Positions 22,600 through 36,000 of a stretch of DNA of 64,000 nucleotides are shown here, piece by piece. Made by a program: the position numbers and the translations under genes. The notes under the pieces are model-generated. The model worked only from the letters and a program-made list of their open reading frames with translations, ran no database searches and was not told where the DNA came from. The stretch is from Agrypnia vestita (Eukaryota; Arthropoda; Insecta; Trichoptera; Phryganeidae): NCBI GenBank assembly GCA_016648135.1, contig JADDOH010003994.1, positions 124,001-188,000 of the forward strand, given 5' to 3'. Every line of letters starts with the position of its first letter. Position 1 is the stretch's first letter.

Positions 22600-23345
22600 T
22601 TATGACCTTTCGAGCTGATATTTCGGATCCCAGGGTCCATCATCAGGGTTAATGTGTTGTGAGTGTTGGTGTTGTGGTTTAGTATTGGCTTGCAATACCG
22701 TGTTGAAAGCAGGGTGAGAACGTTGTCAGTGTTGTATTAAGTGTTGGCGAGCAGTACCGTGTCGAAAAGTCGTTGTTTATGTCGTGTGTCTTGTCAGTGT
22801 TGGAGTCATGTGTTGTGTGTATGTTTCATCTGTTGTCTGATCACTATCTCTGCGGAATCTGCAACGAGATTGACTTTGAAGCGCTGGATACCATGATGTT
22901 TTCAATTCGAGACCATCATTTCTATTAATATTTATGTTGCTTGTATGCTTGTAGATTTCGAGTGCTTCCTTGATAGGATGCGTATGGTGACTCTTAGGCT
23001 TTCCAAGAATTTTTGGTTCAAATGCAAAATGATGGCCGGTATCCAGAAAATGCTCAGCCAGTGCTGATTTTCCTGAATGACCGAGTTTGCATGCCCGTTT
23101 GTGTTCGTCGACCCTTTTGGAAATTGTACGCGGCGTTTGTCCCACGTATACTTTACCGCAGTCTTGACAGTTAAATCTATACACACCGTCTGTTTCTAAG
23201 CGATCTCGATCCTTCGCTGATTTCAACAAGTCCTTAATTTTTGAGTTGGTTCCAAAAACTCTCGATGTCTCTTTTCTTGAGAGCTCTGGCAATTCTGTCC
23301 GTAATGCTTTGGACAAAAGGTAGAAAGACGATGTCTTTGCACTCA
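22600..23345 (-). pseudogene. Penelope-like element, GIY-YIG endonuclease end
   Basis: The 179-codon stretch (23316-22777) has the pre-endonuclease linker SKIKDLLKSAKDRDRLET, then GVYRFNCQDCGKVYVGQTPR with a Cys pair and the GIY-YIG core. ISKRVDEHKRACKLG follows, then FLDTGHHFAFEPKIL. This is the C-terminal endonuclease typical of insect Penelope-like retroelements. The upstream RT is absent, so the copy is 5'-truncated as usual for this class. The 3' flank at 22600-22660 holds the conserved tail (gatatttcggatcccagg, then catcatcagg). The endonuclease frame itself is intact but unlikely to act alone. Confidence 0.88.
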
Positions 23346-24079
23346 GGTTCTGTACGTTTTTCTTTTTTTATAATTTATATAATTAATTTGCATACAGTAA
23401 AACCTCGTTAATTCGAAATTCAAGGGACCAAAAAAAAAATTTTGAATTACGTGGAACCCCGTTATTTCGAAATTTTAGGTATAAATAAATCGCAATGCGT
23501 TTGTGAAATTCACCAAAAATCGTAAAACTCTTGAAAAAACCGTTAATTTTGTTAAATTTATGCTTATATTTAAAGAAATCATTTTGAAAACGCCATATTT
23601 ATTATGTTAATGCAAAGATTTCGACATTTTGACATATTTGCTGGCATACTTGCGACAATAAGATAAGTCACTAATAACATCTTACAAAGAAAAAGAAACA
23701 TTTTAATAACACAAACACAGTTATTAGAAAAAAATCGAACTAAAGACAAATTTAAAAACAATTTAAAACGCGTTTAGGTATGAGAATTAGCGCAAATGCC
23801 GCAAACTAAACTATCCGCGCATATCAAGGTAGCCAACTGAAGAAAGCATACTCAGGATTCCCCAATTTTAGCGATCGCGACACAATATGTATAGAAAGGG
23901 GGCATTCTATAAGTTACATAATTGACATATTTGTTGTTCTCACTTGCGAAAAATATCAAAATATTTTTTTCAATTTAGTCCAATAAAAATTCGAATTATG
24001 CGAACTAAAATGTATTGTATATATTCAAGAACACATTCATATTTGTGAAGTTGTTATTTTTCAGAACAAAGTTTTGTGA

Positions 24080-24324
24080 AATTAATTAATCAATTAGAAA
24101 GACATACAGAAAAATCTAAAAAAAATAAAAAATTAATCAATTAATAAAAATGAGAACTACATATAAGGTCGATATATTCACGGAAATATAGAGGGTTGCT
24201 ATAGCTTAGTGGTCAGAGCACCGGCCCCGGAAAGGAGGTGACCTGGGTTCGAATCCCAGTAGTAACCTAATATTTTTTCGTGAATTAGATTTTTCTGTAT
24301 GTCTTTCTGATTGATTAATTAATT
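24080..24324. mobile_element. MITE carrying a tRNA-like module
   Basis: aattaattaatcaattagaa (24080), continuing to agacatacagaaaaatct, is mirrored by agatttttctgtatgtcttt to 24324. Inner sequences ttcacggaaatat / atattttttcgtgaa are also inverted. Between them sits a 73-nt tRNA-like sequence. Confidence 0.85.
24195..24267 (+). ncRNA. tRNA-like sequence (pseudo-tRNA or SINE head)
   Basis: Acceptor gttgcta/tagtaac pairs over 7 bp (one G-T). The D stem is gctt/gagc, and the T arm is perfect ctggg-ttcgaat-cccag. Box A tagcttagtgg and box B ggttcgaatcc both match the Pol III consensus. The anticodon stem does not pair (ccggc against aggag), and no CCA is encoded, so a working tRNA is unlikely. 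The promoter boxes could still recruit Pol III. Confidence 0.75.
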
Positions 24325-24493
24325 TGGTCTTAAAATGTATTGATTTATGGCGCAAAGGGCTGAAAAATATTTCGAATTACGAATTGTGGATTTTCGAATT
24401 ATCGGTGTTAATCTACTACGAAGTTCACATTTTGGGACTTGCAAGTTTTAAAAATTTCGAATTATCGGGGTTCGAATTAATGGGATTTTACTG

Positions 24494-26479
24494 TGAATGT
24501 TTCTGTAACCGAATTTTAAAAACAAAGGAATTTAAAAATTAATATTCTTTTAATAAATTTCTTCTAAAACACACGAAATCAGTCATCAATAGTCAAATTG
24601 ACACTTTGCCAGATAATCATACTCAAAGGCGACGCTTTTGCTTCTAATTCTCTCCCGATAATTATTTTTGCATATCAACATGATAAAATATCATTATTTT
24701 TTAAAATATTTCTTATTAAAACAAAACAAAACAGTTAAACTTTAAAGGGATATCCGTGCACTGAATTTAAATTAAAATGTGTCAAATGCAAGTTAATTGC
24801 TTTTCTTTGTAAAGCAATAATGGAAAGTCACAAAGGAAAACTGTGTATAAAAATATGACATTCTAACTCATCGTGGTTGGAAATTTTAATATTTCCGACA
24901 TTATACAGACAAAGAGTTTGCAGTTTTTGAATCTCATTTCAAATTCATTTTCGTATAATGTAAATGCATAAGTATAATGTCAAAACTTTCGGGTTGTTTG
25001 TTATACAAAAACGTTTTATGCATATGTATTAACATAGAAATGTGTATGACAGTTTACTAATATTATGTCGCAGTACACTAAACATCATATTCAAAATCGA
25101 TATACTTGCCAGAAGAAAAATAAAATTGATTTAAAATAATATGTATATCGACGATTCCTTTTAATTAATGTAATTTTTTAAATGACTTGAATATTAAATA
25201 ATTTATAAATATTTAAACACATTAAATTATATCTAAATGTATTGGCATGTACACCTCGTTTCTTTAACTCCTGTGTGTCGATGATGTAACGTAGGTCTAC
25301 ATGTCATAGAAAATATGAAATATCTACCATATTTACGAAAACTAAAACGTCACATTTTTTGTAATCATCGAATAGACATTTTCACACCAAAATGACTAAA
25401 TTAAACTGTTACGAATGTACGGATATTTTAATTAATACATATTTATTCATTTCTCTCGTGTTTTCGGTCAGTGTGTGAGAGAGCAGAATATTGCACATCG
25501 CAGTTAAACCGAGTAAGAAAGAGCACGATAAAACCACACATTTCATCTAGGACAGAGATGGCTGTTGCTTGGGTTTCGGTGAAAGCGAAAACAATATCGA
25601 AAGAGTACAGTAGATTCGCGTAACACATGTTAGACAAAGACGGAGTGCAGGTGACCTAGCGACCGCATCGTTGAATTCAGTTGGTAATTCAGCGGAAGCA
25701 CACGCAAATTCAATATGCCATGATTTTATTATAATTTACTAAAATAATGCAAATATCTATGTTTACCTTACATAATTATATAAAGGGACCTTTAATCTGT
25801 ATAGTATATATGTATATTTTATCACATATTAAAACTATGCTGATTTTTAATCAGGTAACGCTGTGTTACACCACCGTTCCCGAAGGTATTTTTTAGCACA
25901 GTATTTTTAGAATTAAAGAAAATCATACAATTATTTTTTTATGCTGGCAATAGAAAAACAACTCAACAAAAACAACTCGTCGATCATAAGATTTTTGAAA
26001 GTTTTGAAGTCGACATAATAGTTTTTCTTGACAGTTTTGAAGTCGATCATAATATAGATTGAAATTTGACAGTCTTGAAGTTTTTCTATTTATGAGTGTT
26101 GGGCTAACAATCAATCACCAAATAACAATAAGCTATTTTCAGAATATACATATTTTTATTTTTTTATTTACATAATATTTTACATATGTGATGCACATTA
26201 TTTAATTTTGATTAAATTTTTTCAAATGTTTTACAATCCCATGAATGTATAAACTTATGTATGGAACCGGAGAATGTAGTTATCTATCACACAAATGTGA
26301 TAGATAACTGTTTTTTTTAATAATAAAGTAATATACATGCAAAGAAATATATATAGAAATATTTAAAGATAATAATGTTAAGTTATTATTACAATATTTA
26401 AAAATAGGCAGGTTAAGGTTAATATCACAAATCTCATCACTCAATATGTAAGAGTTCATGGATCTGTAGAACCTATACA
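24494..26479. other. Upstream region of the SOCS gene
   Basis: Mostly AT-rich. A GC-richer patch at 25445-25700 could hold a first non-coding exon or promoter, but no TATA box or initiator pair decides it. At 25985-26070 a gttttgaagtcga motif is repeated two to three times. Confidence 0.35.
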
Positions 26480-26749
26480 TTATATGAGTCGTATATTTCC
26501 AGACACCGCTAACTCCATATCAAAACAATTTACAGCAGGCCAAGTAATTTATACCTTATTGTGTGAGATGTTATTACCTACACTGTTAGTTTTTCTAGAA
26601 AGTTGGTAATAAATATAAACAAACTTTCTAGAAAAACTAACAGTGTAGGTAATAACATCTCACGCAATAAAGTATAAATTACTTGACCTGTTGTAAATTT
26701 CTTTGGTTTGGAGTTAGCGGTGTCTGGAAATACACGACTCGTATATAAC
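26480..26749. mobile_element. Long-armed hairpin MITE
   Basis: The arms pair for more than 110 bp: agacaccgctaactcc at 26502 with ggagttagcggtgtct at 26711; gatgttattacctacactgt with acagtgtaggtaataacatc; tttttctagaaagtt with aactttctagaaaaa. The loop is only about 18 bp. It lies immediately upstream of the first SOCS coding exon. Confidence 0.85.
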
Positions 26750-26857
26750 TAGTGTTCTGAGTTTTACTTAGTATTTAGAATATCTATCTGAAACTTATTT
26801 ATATTTAAGGCATGTTTCTCATTTTACCTATAACTTGATTATGTATTTTAATTTTAG

Positions 26858-26887
26858 TGTTGATTATGTGGTAAGGATGTTGTGGAA
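26858..26887 (+). promoter_or_regulatory. 5' UTR start of the SOCS coding exon with a minimal upstream ORF
   Basis: An acceptor attttag ends at 26857. The leader contains an ATG-TGG-TAA mini-ORF (26866-26874) and an out-of-frame ATG at 26877 before the coding ATG at 26888. An in-frame TGA at 26861 fixes the start. The upstream ATGs could dampen translation. Confidence 0.55.
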
Positions 26888-27016
26888 ATGGAGTCACCTC
26901 CATCATTCTCTGGGCACTCAGAAGCTCCTCTGCTAAGCGAAGATAGTGGTCTCCTCATCACCAGTGGATCAGTTTCTAGTGACTCTGTCAGCGGTTGGCT
27001 TCACATTGCTTCTGAA
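26888..27016 (+). CDS. SOCS exon 1 (coding)
   Basis: 43 codons starting MESPPSFSGHSEAPLLSED and ending in HIASE before the donor gtacgt. Ser-rich, with no domain. Confidence 0.75.
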
Positions 27017-30000
27017 GTACGTCCTTGTTCATTTAAATTCCAATGTTTCGAAAATTATTTTAAACAGCAAAAACAATCAATCCATTGTGGGCAATTTCCT
27101 GTTACTAATATTTCCCTATAATGTAACCCTATAATGTATGATACATGCGGGGACGTCCTATGGGCATAGGCAAGTAGGCAGTTGCCTAGTTGTGGAAAGT
27201 CCTGAAGAGCGGCAAATGATTACAACAAATTTTGAAAATGGCAAATTATTTTTAACACACAGTTTACAATGTATTATGTCTTGCTGCATTTAACAAAAAT
27301 GTCGAAAAATACATTTTGAGTGATAAAGTAACAAAACTTTTTTCATAAAAATCTTCTAATTTAATTATTACTATAAACATACATTATATATAATTAAATA
27401 AACTAATCACAGGTACATAATAATAATTAATAACAACATGAGCGGGTGCTGATTGATGTGTCACATTCGGGCGCCCCGCGCCTCATTAGCGGCTAGTCAT
27501 CAGTGTTGTTGTAATTCCAGCGAGTTACTGGCAGTCAGACGGATATTCAAAATTAGGATAGCTGAAATGGCCTGGGGTCATAAAACACTTAAGGACAAAT
27601 TTTAACAAAAAATTTTCTGTTACTTGGTGAATGTAATGAATATTTATTTTACATAATTATTTGACAAAAATATAGACTTTTTGTATCATGTTTGCACAGA
27701 ATATGGCTCATGAGGATCTTTGTTAACTATTTACACACAACATGTATTGTAGGTAATTTTCAAAAAATTTATTTTGAAAAATTAGTAAAAGCCCTATTTT
27801 AAATCTGCTTACGGGCGGCACTTAGCCTAAGGACATCACTAGATTTTACTGTCACTATGGCATTTTAACATTATTATGTGTTAATATACATTTGATTCAA
27901 CATATTAAATGTATATTAACACAATTACAAATAAACTTTTTTTATTAGCTTATAACACTCCACAAGGTTAAACCTGGGGTTAAGTTCTGGGGCAGTTATA
28001 AAATATGATAATGCAAATTAACCGGTCGGGTGCCGGAGCGCAGATCTGCACTCCCTAGACACGTATGCGGATTCGGCCAATTTTATATGCGTTTATGGAT
28101 TTTTAAAGCTTATCAGTGGTTATATCTCAAATTTTTGAATGAATGAACCGAGTTCTATTTGTCAAGTAATCAATAATAGAAATAAGTGAGTGGCACTTTG
28201 AATGCAGTATCTATATAAGACCTGGTATCAACACTGATCTTTGGAAATAAAGCTGGCAAATTATGAACGATAGTGCACTAACAGTGGAAATCCATATATT
28301 ACTGATGGTTAAACCATTATTTTAACCAGTTTTTCCCGGTACTGTTATTCGAGATTTGTATCTGACTGTATCGATGGTTGGTAACTGAGTACTGATGGTT
28401 GATCACTGAGTTGCGAAAAATCAGTTAATCATCATTATATCATTAATAAAAAATCAATCATCAATACAATCAGATGAAAATCTCAAATAAAGGTTATAAC
28501 TGGTGTAACCGGCTGAAATACCACCACTACAGTGTATTAAAAAAGGGTAAAGAGCCCCTATAAAAAAAACCCACTAAATTGAAACCATTCATTCAATAGA
28601 AAATAATATTACTTGGGTCATGAAGTTATTAGATTTTTAAGACACCTCAAAGACAGATTTTTTTCATGATTTTAAAGTCAGTTGATGTTTATATTCCCAC
28701 TATTCCCAGAGTTACAATTGAAAAATTATGGTTATAGAAACCAAGCCAATATTATTTTTCAGAAGATTAATTGAAATCCGAATTATGTCAATGAATTTTT
28801 TTTAATCAAGTATTTTTTACTGTTTAAAATTTATTAATTAAACTATATAAAATTTTTTAATTGTATTTTTAGCTACAAGAAAGTGATTATGATGAAAAAT
28901 CTCTTTCCTTGTATGATTGTCAAGAAACGTCAGAGCGAATGTGTGGTGATAATTTCAATACTGTTAAAAAGGGTCCCACTAAAGTCTTAATTTCTGCCAT
29001 AGAACCACCACCACAATTTCAGGTAAAATTCTTTTTAATTATTATTTTTTTGAGGAAAACAAGAGTTTATAAAACAAAGATTTCACATTACAGGACAGTC
29101 CGATACTGAGCAAACACACGCTGGGGGAGTGGGAATGTGGAAGTCTGAAGGAGGGGGATGGGGGAGCGAGACGAGGAGCGCGCTCGGCTTCGCGTCTGTC
29201 CTGTTCCCACAGTTCCCTGGCCACTCCGGCGCCAGCCGATGATTCCAACTTCATTACACAAGCCATCTCGCACCACACTCTGCCCTCAGCAGACATCGCC
29301 GACATGTACAATGTGCCTTTTGACAGCGATATCTACGCCATCCCCATTGACATGGTTCGGCCCCGTCATCAAGCGAAGCGAACACAGCGTAGCTATCGTA
29401 AAAGGGGCAGAAGTGTCTGTCAACCCATCCCCAACCCCATCGAGAGACACAACTCCAAGCTTTCCAAGGGCTGCACGAGGGTATCGGATGTGGTGAATGA
29501 TACAGAGACCAAAAGACACAGTGTTCCCAGCACTTCGATGAGTAAGAAGTGTATTTCTGTTGCGAGTATTGCGCAAGATCAAGAACCCATGCACATGACC
29601 TTGCACGAGGTGAGAAAGTATCTGCACACGCTTTACTCCAGCTCCAGTGAATCCGAGACTCAAATCACCAACTCAGTCACCAAGAGCGCAAAAACCAAAT
29701 TAAAAACCAACGACAACAATAATAGCTTTAAGTACAAATCCCTCGAGGGTAATTTAGATGCTGTCTCCAAACTGAACGAGAATGACAGCAGTAATAGTCG
29801 TAAAAGTAAGAAGAACACTTTCATAATAAATATTAAAAATAGCAAAAAGTCAAAGGAAGCCACGTCCCCAAAAAATGTGACGGAAGAATCTAAGGAGGAG
29901 GGCGGAAAGCAGATTCGACTTAAAAAGTCTCAAACCAAGAGTCTGTCCCTCAATCTTAAACAGACCTTATGTAGTCTATTGGGGCTAGGGAACCGGAACC

Positions 30001-33000
30001 GGGACCGGAGTGGTGGCGGGGGAGGTCGACCGCCCGTCCCCATCCCGGCCCCAGCAGCCCCCCGTGCCCTCCCTCCCTTGCCCAGCATGCACGTACACCA
30101 GGAGGATACACCCATTGATTTTGCCACTTCCATACAGAAAGTGAAAGACGTAAGTAGTAAAACAGCACTGCACATATTTATTATTTCATTTTAATTCTAC
30201 GATTTTTATTTTCCTAAGTGAGTAAAAGCCCGTTAATTCAAACGGTAATTCGGAATTTTCCCGTCGACTCGCTCAGGCAGCATGCTCATGGCAACGTTTC
30301 CCCGGCACGTAGAAATGCCGCGCTATGACGCACTCGACATCACGGAACAGTGCGCAATGTTGCTGCGTCACGTAGACTATGCAGCGTGTAATGTTGAGGG
30401 ACAATTTGTCCCCTAGTGAATACGGGGCTTAATATGTGGGAATTCGTTGCAACAATATTTAATTTTTCAGTCCCTTTGATTTCGCAATATAGAGGTTTTA
30501 CTATATACACAAATTCATGATACCATTGCTTTTGCAAGTAGATTAAAATACGCATATGCATTTCTCAAATCACCTATTTCATTTTTCATCAGCATTTCCT
30601 AAATCACCAAGGAGAGTCTTTAACGTTATGTTTAAAAATCATGGCCACATTACTGGGTTTATTTTGTGTTGAAAATATATGAAAACATAAAACTGTTTTA
30701 TTTCTAGTATGGATGGTATTGGGGCCCTATTTCTGTGGAGGCTGCGGAGAAGATTTTGTCGGATGAGCCTGACGGGTCATTCATCGTGCGGGATAGCAGT
30801 GATGACCACTATATCTTTACACTAACATTCAAATTGAATGGAATGCGGCATGTGCGAATAGAGCATGATCAGGGTATGCATTTATTTACATTTTTACCTT
30901 TCATTCATGTATGTAATATCATTTACTACAGTTTAATTACTGTAAATTATTCTTTTAAATAATTACTAAAATGTAATTTTATTATTTAGCTAATAATTGG
31001 ACTACACGATTAAATAAAAATTATAACTTTTTATTTTACATTACTCAAAAACAATATTATTATATCAAATTGTTTGGCTAGTTGGATTTTTTATTTAAAT
31101 TTTTTGGCATATTTATAGTTCATTTATAATATTAAAAAAACATTTAAGTTCACTATTTTTCATTTTATTAACTTTTACATGTATTTAGTAGTTCCATTGA
31201 ACATGGATTGTATATTAATATTGTATTCTTATTGCGATTATATTAATTCTATTAGGGCCAGTTGTTTCAAGTTGGATTAAAGTAAGCGTTCGTTTAAAGC
31301 ATAGATTTTTGCATTCTTCACCAATCAGATCCGTTTTCGTAAATATCTATGCTTTAAACGAACGCTTACTTTAATCCAACTTGAAACAACCGGCCCTTAG
31401 TCTTTTTTTAGAACTTAATCAGTTTTGCGAAAACTGTTATAAATACAAAATTATATGCGTTTTAACATTTAAAAAGTCATATTCTTGCCTAGTGTTTTCA
31501 TGCGCCTAATTATGTCCAGCGTAATATGGAAACTTTCTGTATTTTTATCAACCATTATTGCGTGCACCTACCTATTCAGCTATTTCATCTTTTTGATTCC
31601 TGACACTTCTACACAGTTGAGACTTGTCTTGAACGTCGCTTGTGCATAAGTCTCATGTGTGTACACCATTATAATGTGTACCGTGCAGACTGCTTACATA
31701 TATCATGTGAAATTTAAATATTTTTTCTGTAAAAAAGTACCGTACCATTGGTTACTTTGTCTCACAATTTTAAACCATTTTGTCCTTGAAAAAATATGAA
31801 TTGTGTTACAGCATTTTAATGTTGTGAAACAAACACATTTTTGCAGGCATGAATTCGAATTATTGATGTATCAAAATGTATTTTATGTACTCTTTCTTTC
31901 CCAAATATTAAAAACATGTGTCATAATTCATCAACACTTTTCCAACACGGCGAAATGGTCTATGAAGAGATACATTCACAGAAAGAGTGTTTGGTGATAA
32001 CTAGTCAAGGTGTAGAGCTATATCATTAATATGTGCTCGTAAGAATTCAGCATGTACATGTATTCTCTAAATTATAAAATATATATATATAGTATATATA
32101 TATATATATATATGTAACAAGAGTAGATTCTGGAATATCTTGCGTTTTCTGTAAATGGTCTCCCTGAGAGGACCTAGGCCGACATTTCGACACGGTATCA
32201 CCTGCCATTGTCAAGGCTAAAAAGACCTCAAACAAGTACGGACTAGCCGTACTTGTTCGCGGGTGACATGAAAGTAGCGTAATTTAAAATGCCAAAATTG
32301 ATGGCATTATTACAATAACTGTCAAGATACAGAAATAAGCAATATTGCTATTTTCAGAATACGGCCGATCATACAATGATTTTTATTAATGTTAATAGAA
32401 TATTTTTTATTTGTAAGAATTGACAGTTTACTAATATACACAAAAAATTGTAGATATTTGACTAAAAAATTTTAAATATAATTTCTGTTCAATATTTAAG
32501 AACCCGACGACAAACGAAATAAGTTTGTTGGTACATTTAAAAGCTTGTGTAATTTTTTATTTATTATAAAATAGTAATAAATAAACGATCCACATTTTCA
32601 CAAATTATGCGAATTCTTCTCTCTAATCTTGCGAATAAAATTTTTTTGCATTTTTTCTATTATTTCAAATTTGAAAAGATTTGCGCAGCTCGATCTTTAT
32701 TTTTGTTTTTCGACAAATGAAAAAATATGTATCACTTTCATATGTAAATAAAAAAATGGAAATAATAAAGCCAATTTAATTTAGTAAAGCAACAATTAAG
32801 TGTAAAAATTTATTTAATAATTATTAACAAGTCGCATGTCGGAGCAATAGATCTACGTGATTATTTTTGTACCTTCTGCATGCCGGAGCTGAGATATGCG
32901 CTCTCTAGGCATCCATGCAAATTACACCTATTTTACCTCATGTTCATGGGTTTTTAAAGCTTATTATTGGTTACATCTCAAGTTTTTCAATGAATGAACG

Positions 33001-36000
33001 AGTTCTATTCGTCAAATAACCTCATTGGCTGCGTAAACCGGACAAATTATTCCAAGTGTTGTCGTTGAATCTCTTTTTGTTATTTATCTGTTAAAAAATG
33101 TTTTTTTTTTTTAAATAAAAAAGTGTTAAAATATTTTTATATTCTTTGATATATTTAAAACGAAAATATTGAAAAACAATATCTTTATTGTTATTGCTTC
33201 CACGGTTTTATTCGATAAACATGTGCGTACATTTCTGACACTTAATTTTATTACTTATTTTCATAATGTATAAGCAATTATTGTACAAGTAATTATTGAA
33301 GTCTGTATATTGAGAAACTAGAAACTGCAACTTCTTAGCGATTATTGTTGATTTTTACATGAATATACCCATCACAAAAAAAAATACCCATTACAAAAAA
33401 GTGTCTAAAAAGCAGCAACCGTATGCGAAATTGCGCGGCAGACGGGGTACATTCCACGTTACGTACGGGCGACATACGACCGGTTAATACTTGGCATTGC
33501 TCTGCATCTTACGGGACTTTTCTATTTCCCCCTTGTAAGACGTGATTTACGACTGAAATATATTGCATATATGTAATTACAATACTCATATAAACCTGCT
33601 TGCTTTTATGGTCGACATTAAATTAAATGAGTAGAGTTTCTGTGTATTATTTTCAGGTAACTTCTGCTTCGGTAGTTGTACAATGTTCAAGGCACATACG
33701 ATAGAAAAATTTATCGAGAATGCTGTGGAGACATCGCGCAGTGGGCGTTACTTATTTTTCCTCAACCTCAGGCCCGTTCTAGGACCGATGAGGGTACAAC
33801 TACTTTACCCAGTTTCCAGATTCAAGAGGGTACAGAGTCTACAACACATGTGCAGGTTAACAGTTTGCTCTTTTTGAAATTTTTATTTACATAATTTATT
33901 ATAGACAGAAAACCTCAATAAACTCAACAATGAAATATTTAGCTTAATTTTTATGTAAAACAATGCAGAATACAGTGGTACTTGGTATACGACCTTTGTT
34001 TGGAATATGACCTGCCTGGTCAACTGGTGTGCGATTACATCCCCATTCTGTTTGACTGAATTCGGTTTTTGAAGAGGGGCATCTCTGCAACGATTGCCCA
34101 CTAGCATCAGTACGACTGTTTCTACCCTTCAGCGAGCAATCCGCGCTATAACTCTGAAAATTTTCTGGATTATGTGATGCATTTAAAACACAAGTAGTCG
34201 AGCACGAGGCAACCTCACAATCATCACATAGAATCGACACTCGTTGTTGTAAAGTTTTCGCATATACAAGACATCACCGACAGACAGATTTTTGTTTAGA
34301 TTGAGATAATTTAGTGTTTAAGGAATATCTGATAGAAAACATCGAGCACTTAGCCTAAGAGGATAGTCACTACAATGCCTAGCTCTCGGCGTTGACTATG
34401 GATTATGGTATTTTTGTAAAGTTTACCTTATTACTTCTGAATGAAAGTTAATTAAGTCAATGTATTTTTAGTTTTATATGTATATGTTACAGCGAATTTG
34501 TATTTCCAGTGAGACTATTCTTTCACTAGTAGAAATGTATTTTTCCCGGTCGGGCAGAGTGGGGGCAGTGAAAACATGTCAATCAAGAAATGACAGATTC
34601 ACTACACATTATCTGTGAAAATATATTTTGTCCACGAATGCGCTCATCAACGTGCAACTGAAAGCATAGACAATATATCGGTGAAACCATCAATAATTTG
34701 TACACGAACGTACGCAATTCTTAAAGCATAGAAAGTATAAAGCCGGCACTTCACTAGGCGGTTTTTATTCATTTTGCGGTCCTATTTTAACTCGTAAATT
34801 AAAATAGGACACCGACACCGCAAAACGAATACGAATCGCGAAGTAAGGTGTCGGCTGAAAGATTTGCGCTCTCGGGTTTTTTAAGATATCTGACGACTGC
34901 GGAACAAAAAAATTTTTTTTTTTTCGAAAAATAAAATTATATTTATTGCTAAAAATGAAAAATAGATCTCACAATAAAAGATATTAAATTTGAGCATAAT
35001 ATTTATCAGACATCTGACAATTATAGAACATATGAGACAGAAAGCATATTTGTAATATTATGGAATTTGGTTTCGTTTAGGTAAATATTACTTAGGTACT
35101 GTTCGGTCATTATTCCGGGCAGGATTTTCACGGATAAAAAAATCTTTTTGGGATTGGGTAAGTAAGCATTAAAAATATCAACAATACAAGTACCTTGAAC
35201 ATTTTTTTCAAATATAATATCAAAAATGTATCTGCCCTGTAAAAATCCTATCCTGAATAATCAACGTCCGCAACAAAACCCGTCTAGAATAATCATTATC
35301 CGCAAAATTCATGAAAATTCTGCCCACGAAACTCGCATCCGTGAAATTGAGGGCTTGGTTGAAGTTATGTACTTAGTTCAATTTCAATCTGGATCTAAAC
35401 CAAAAGTATCCTATATCTGTCTTATTATCAAATGATGTCATTTTGGTTGTGCGCAGTTTTGCCAACTCAGATTTTGAAAAAGGCATAGGCCACATTAGAA
35501 AATTACATAGGTAGAATTAGTAAATTTTGCTTGTAAAAAGTTTGTAGATCTACTTCCTTATTTTCTGAGTGAAATGAAGAGGTTAGGGTAGGTAAAACTG
35601 AATAAAACAAGTGTTTTGTTATTAATTTTTTTCATTATTAGTTTCAGGTAAATTAATTAAATTTATACATATATTTATTAAAATATTTAATGTGTTCCTG
35701 CGAAAGCTCGCGGTTTCTTTTTAAGCCACTTTTCGTGTAAAGTAAGCCTATTAGAGTTACAGTAGAAAGTCTATTTCTGATGTCTGTTTTCATAAGAAAC
35801 AGACGCTCGACGTTTGCACTGCTATGTGGCAATGTGAGCGAATTGGGCCAATAATGGAAATATTTGCGACGAATCGCCTTTCTTTATTTTAGACACATGA
35901 AGCCAAAAATCATCTGGTTTAATTATCTGTTCCTTTTGAAATGGGAGACTTGTATTTCTAAGAGCTCGCCATTCCCGGTCTAGATCCGTCAGGTCTGTTG

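Larger units (their letters stand above)
23395..24493. mobile_element. pogo/Tigger-like non-autonomous element
   Basis: Left end cagtaaaacctcgttaattc (23395) matches right end gaattaatgggattttactg (24493), and further inverted ttcgaa-rich blocks follow on both sides. TA precedes the left end; the right flank is TG, probably a decayed TA. No transposase was recognised inside. It hosts the MITE at 24080-24324. Confidence 0.7.

Noticed and set aside
24195..24267. Functional tRNA gene
   Set aside because: The anticodon stem does not pair and the sequence lies inside a MITE, so it is called tRNA-like only.
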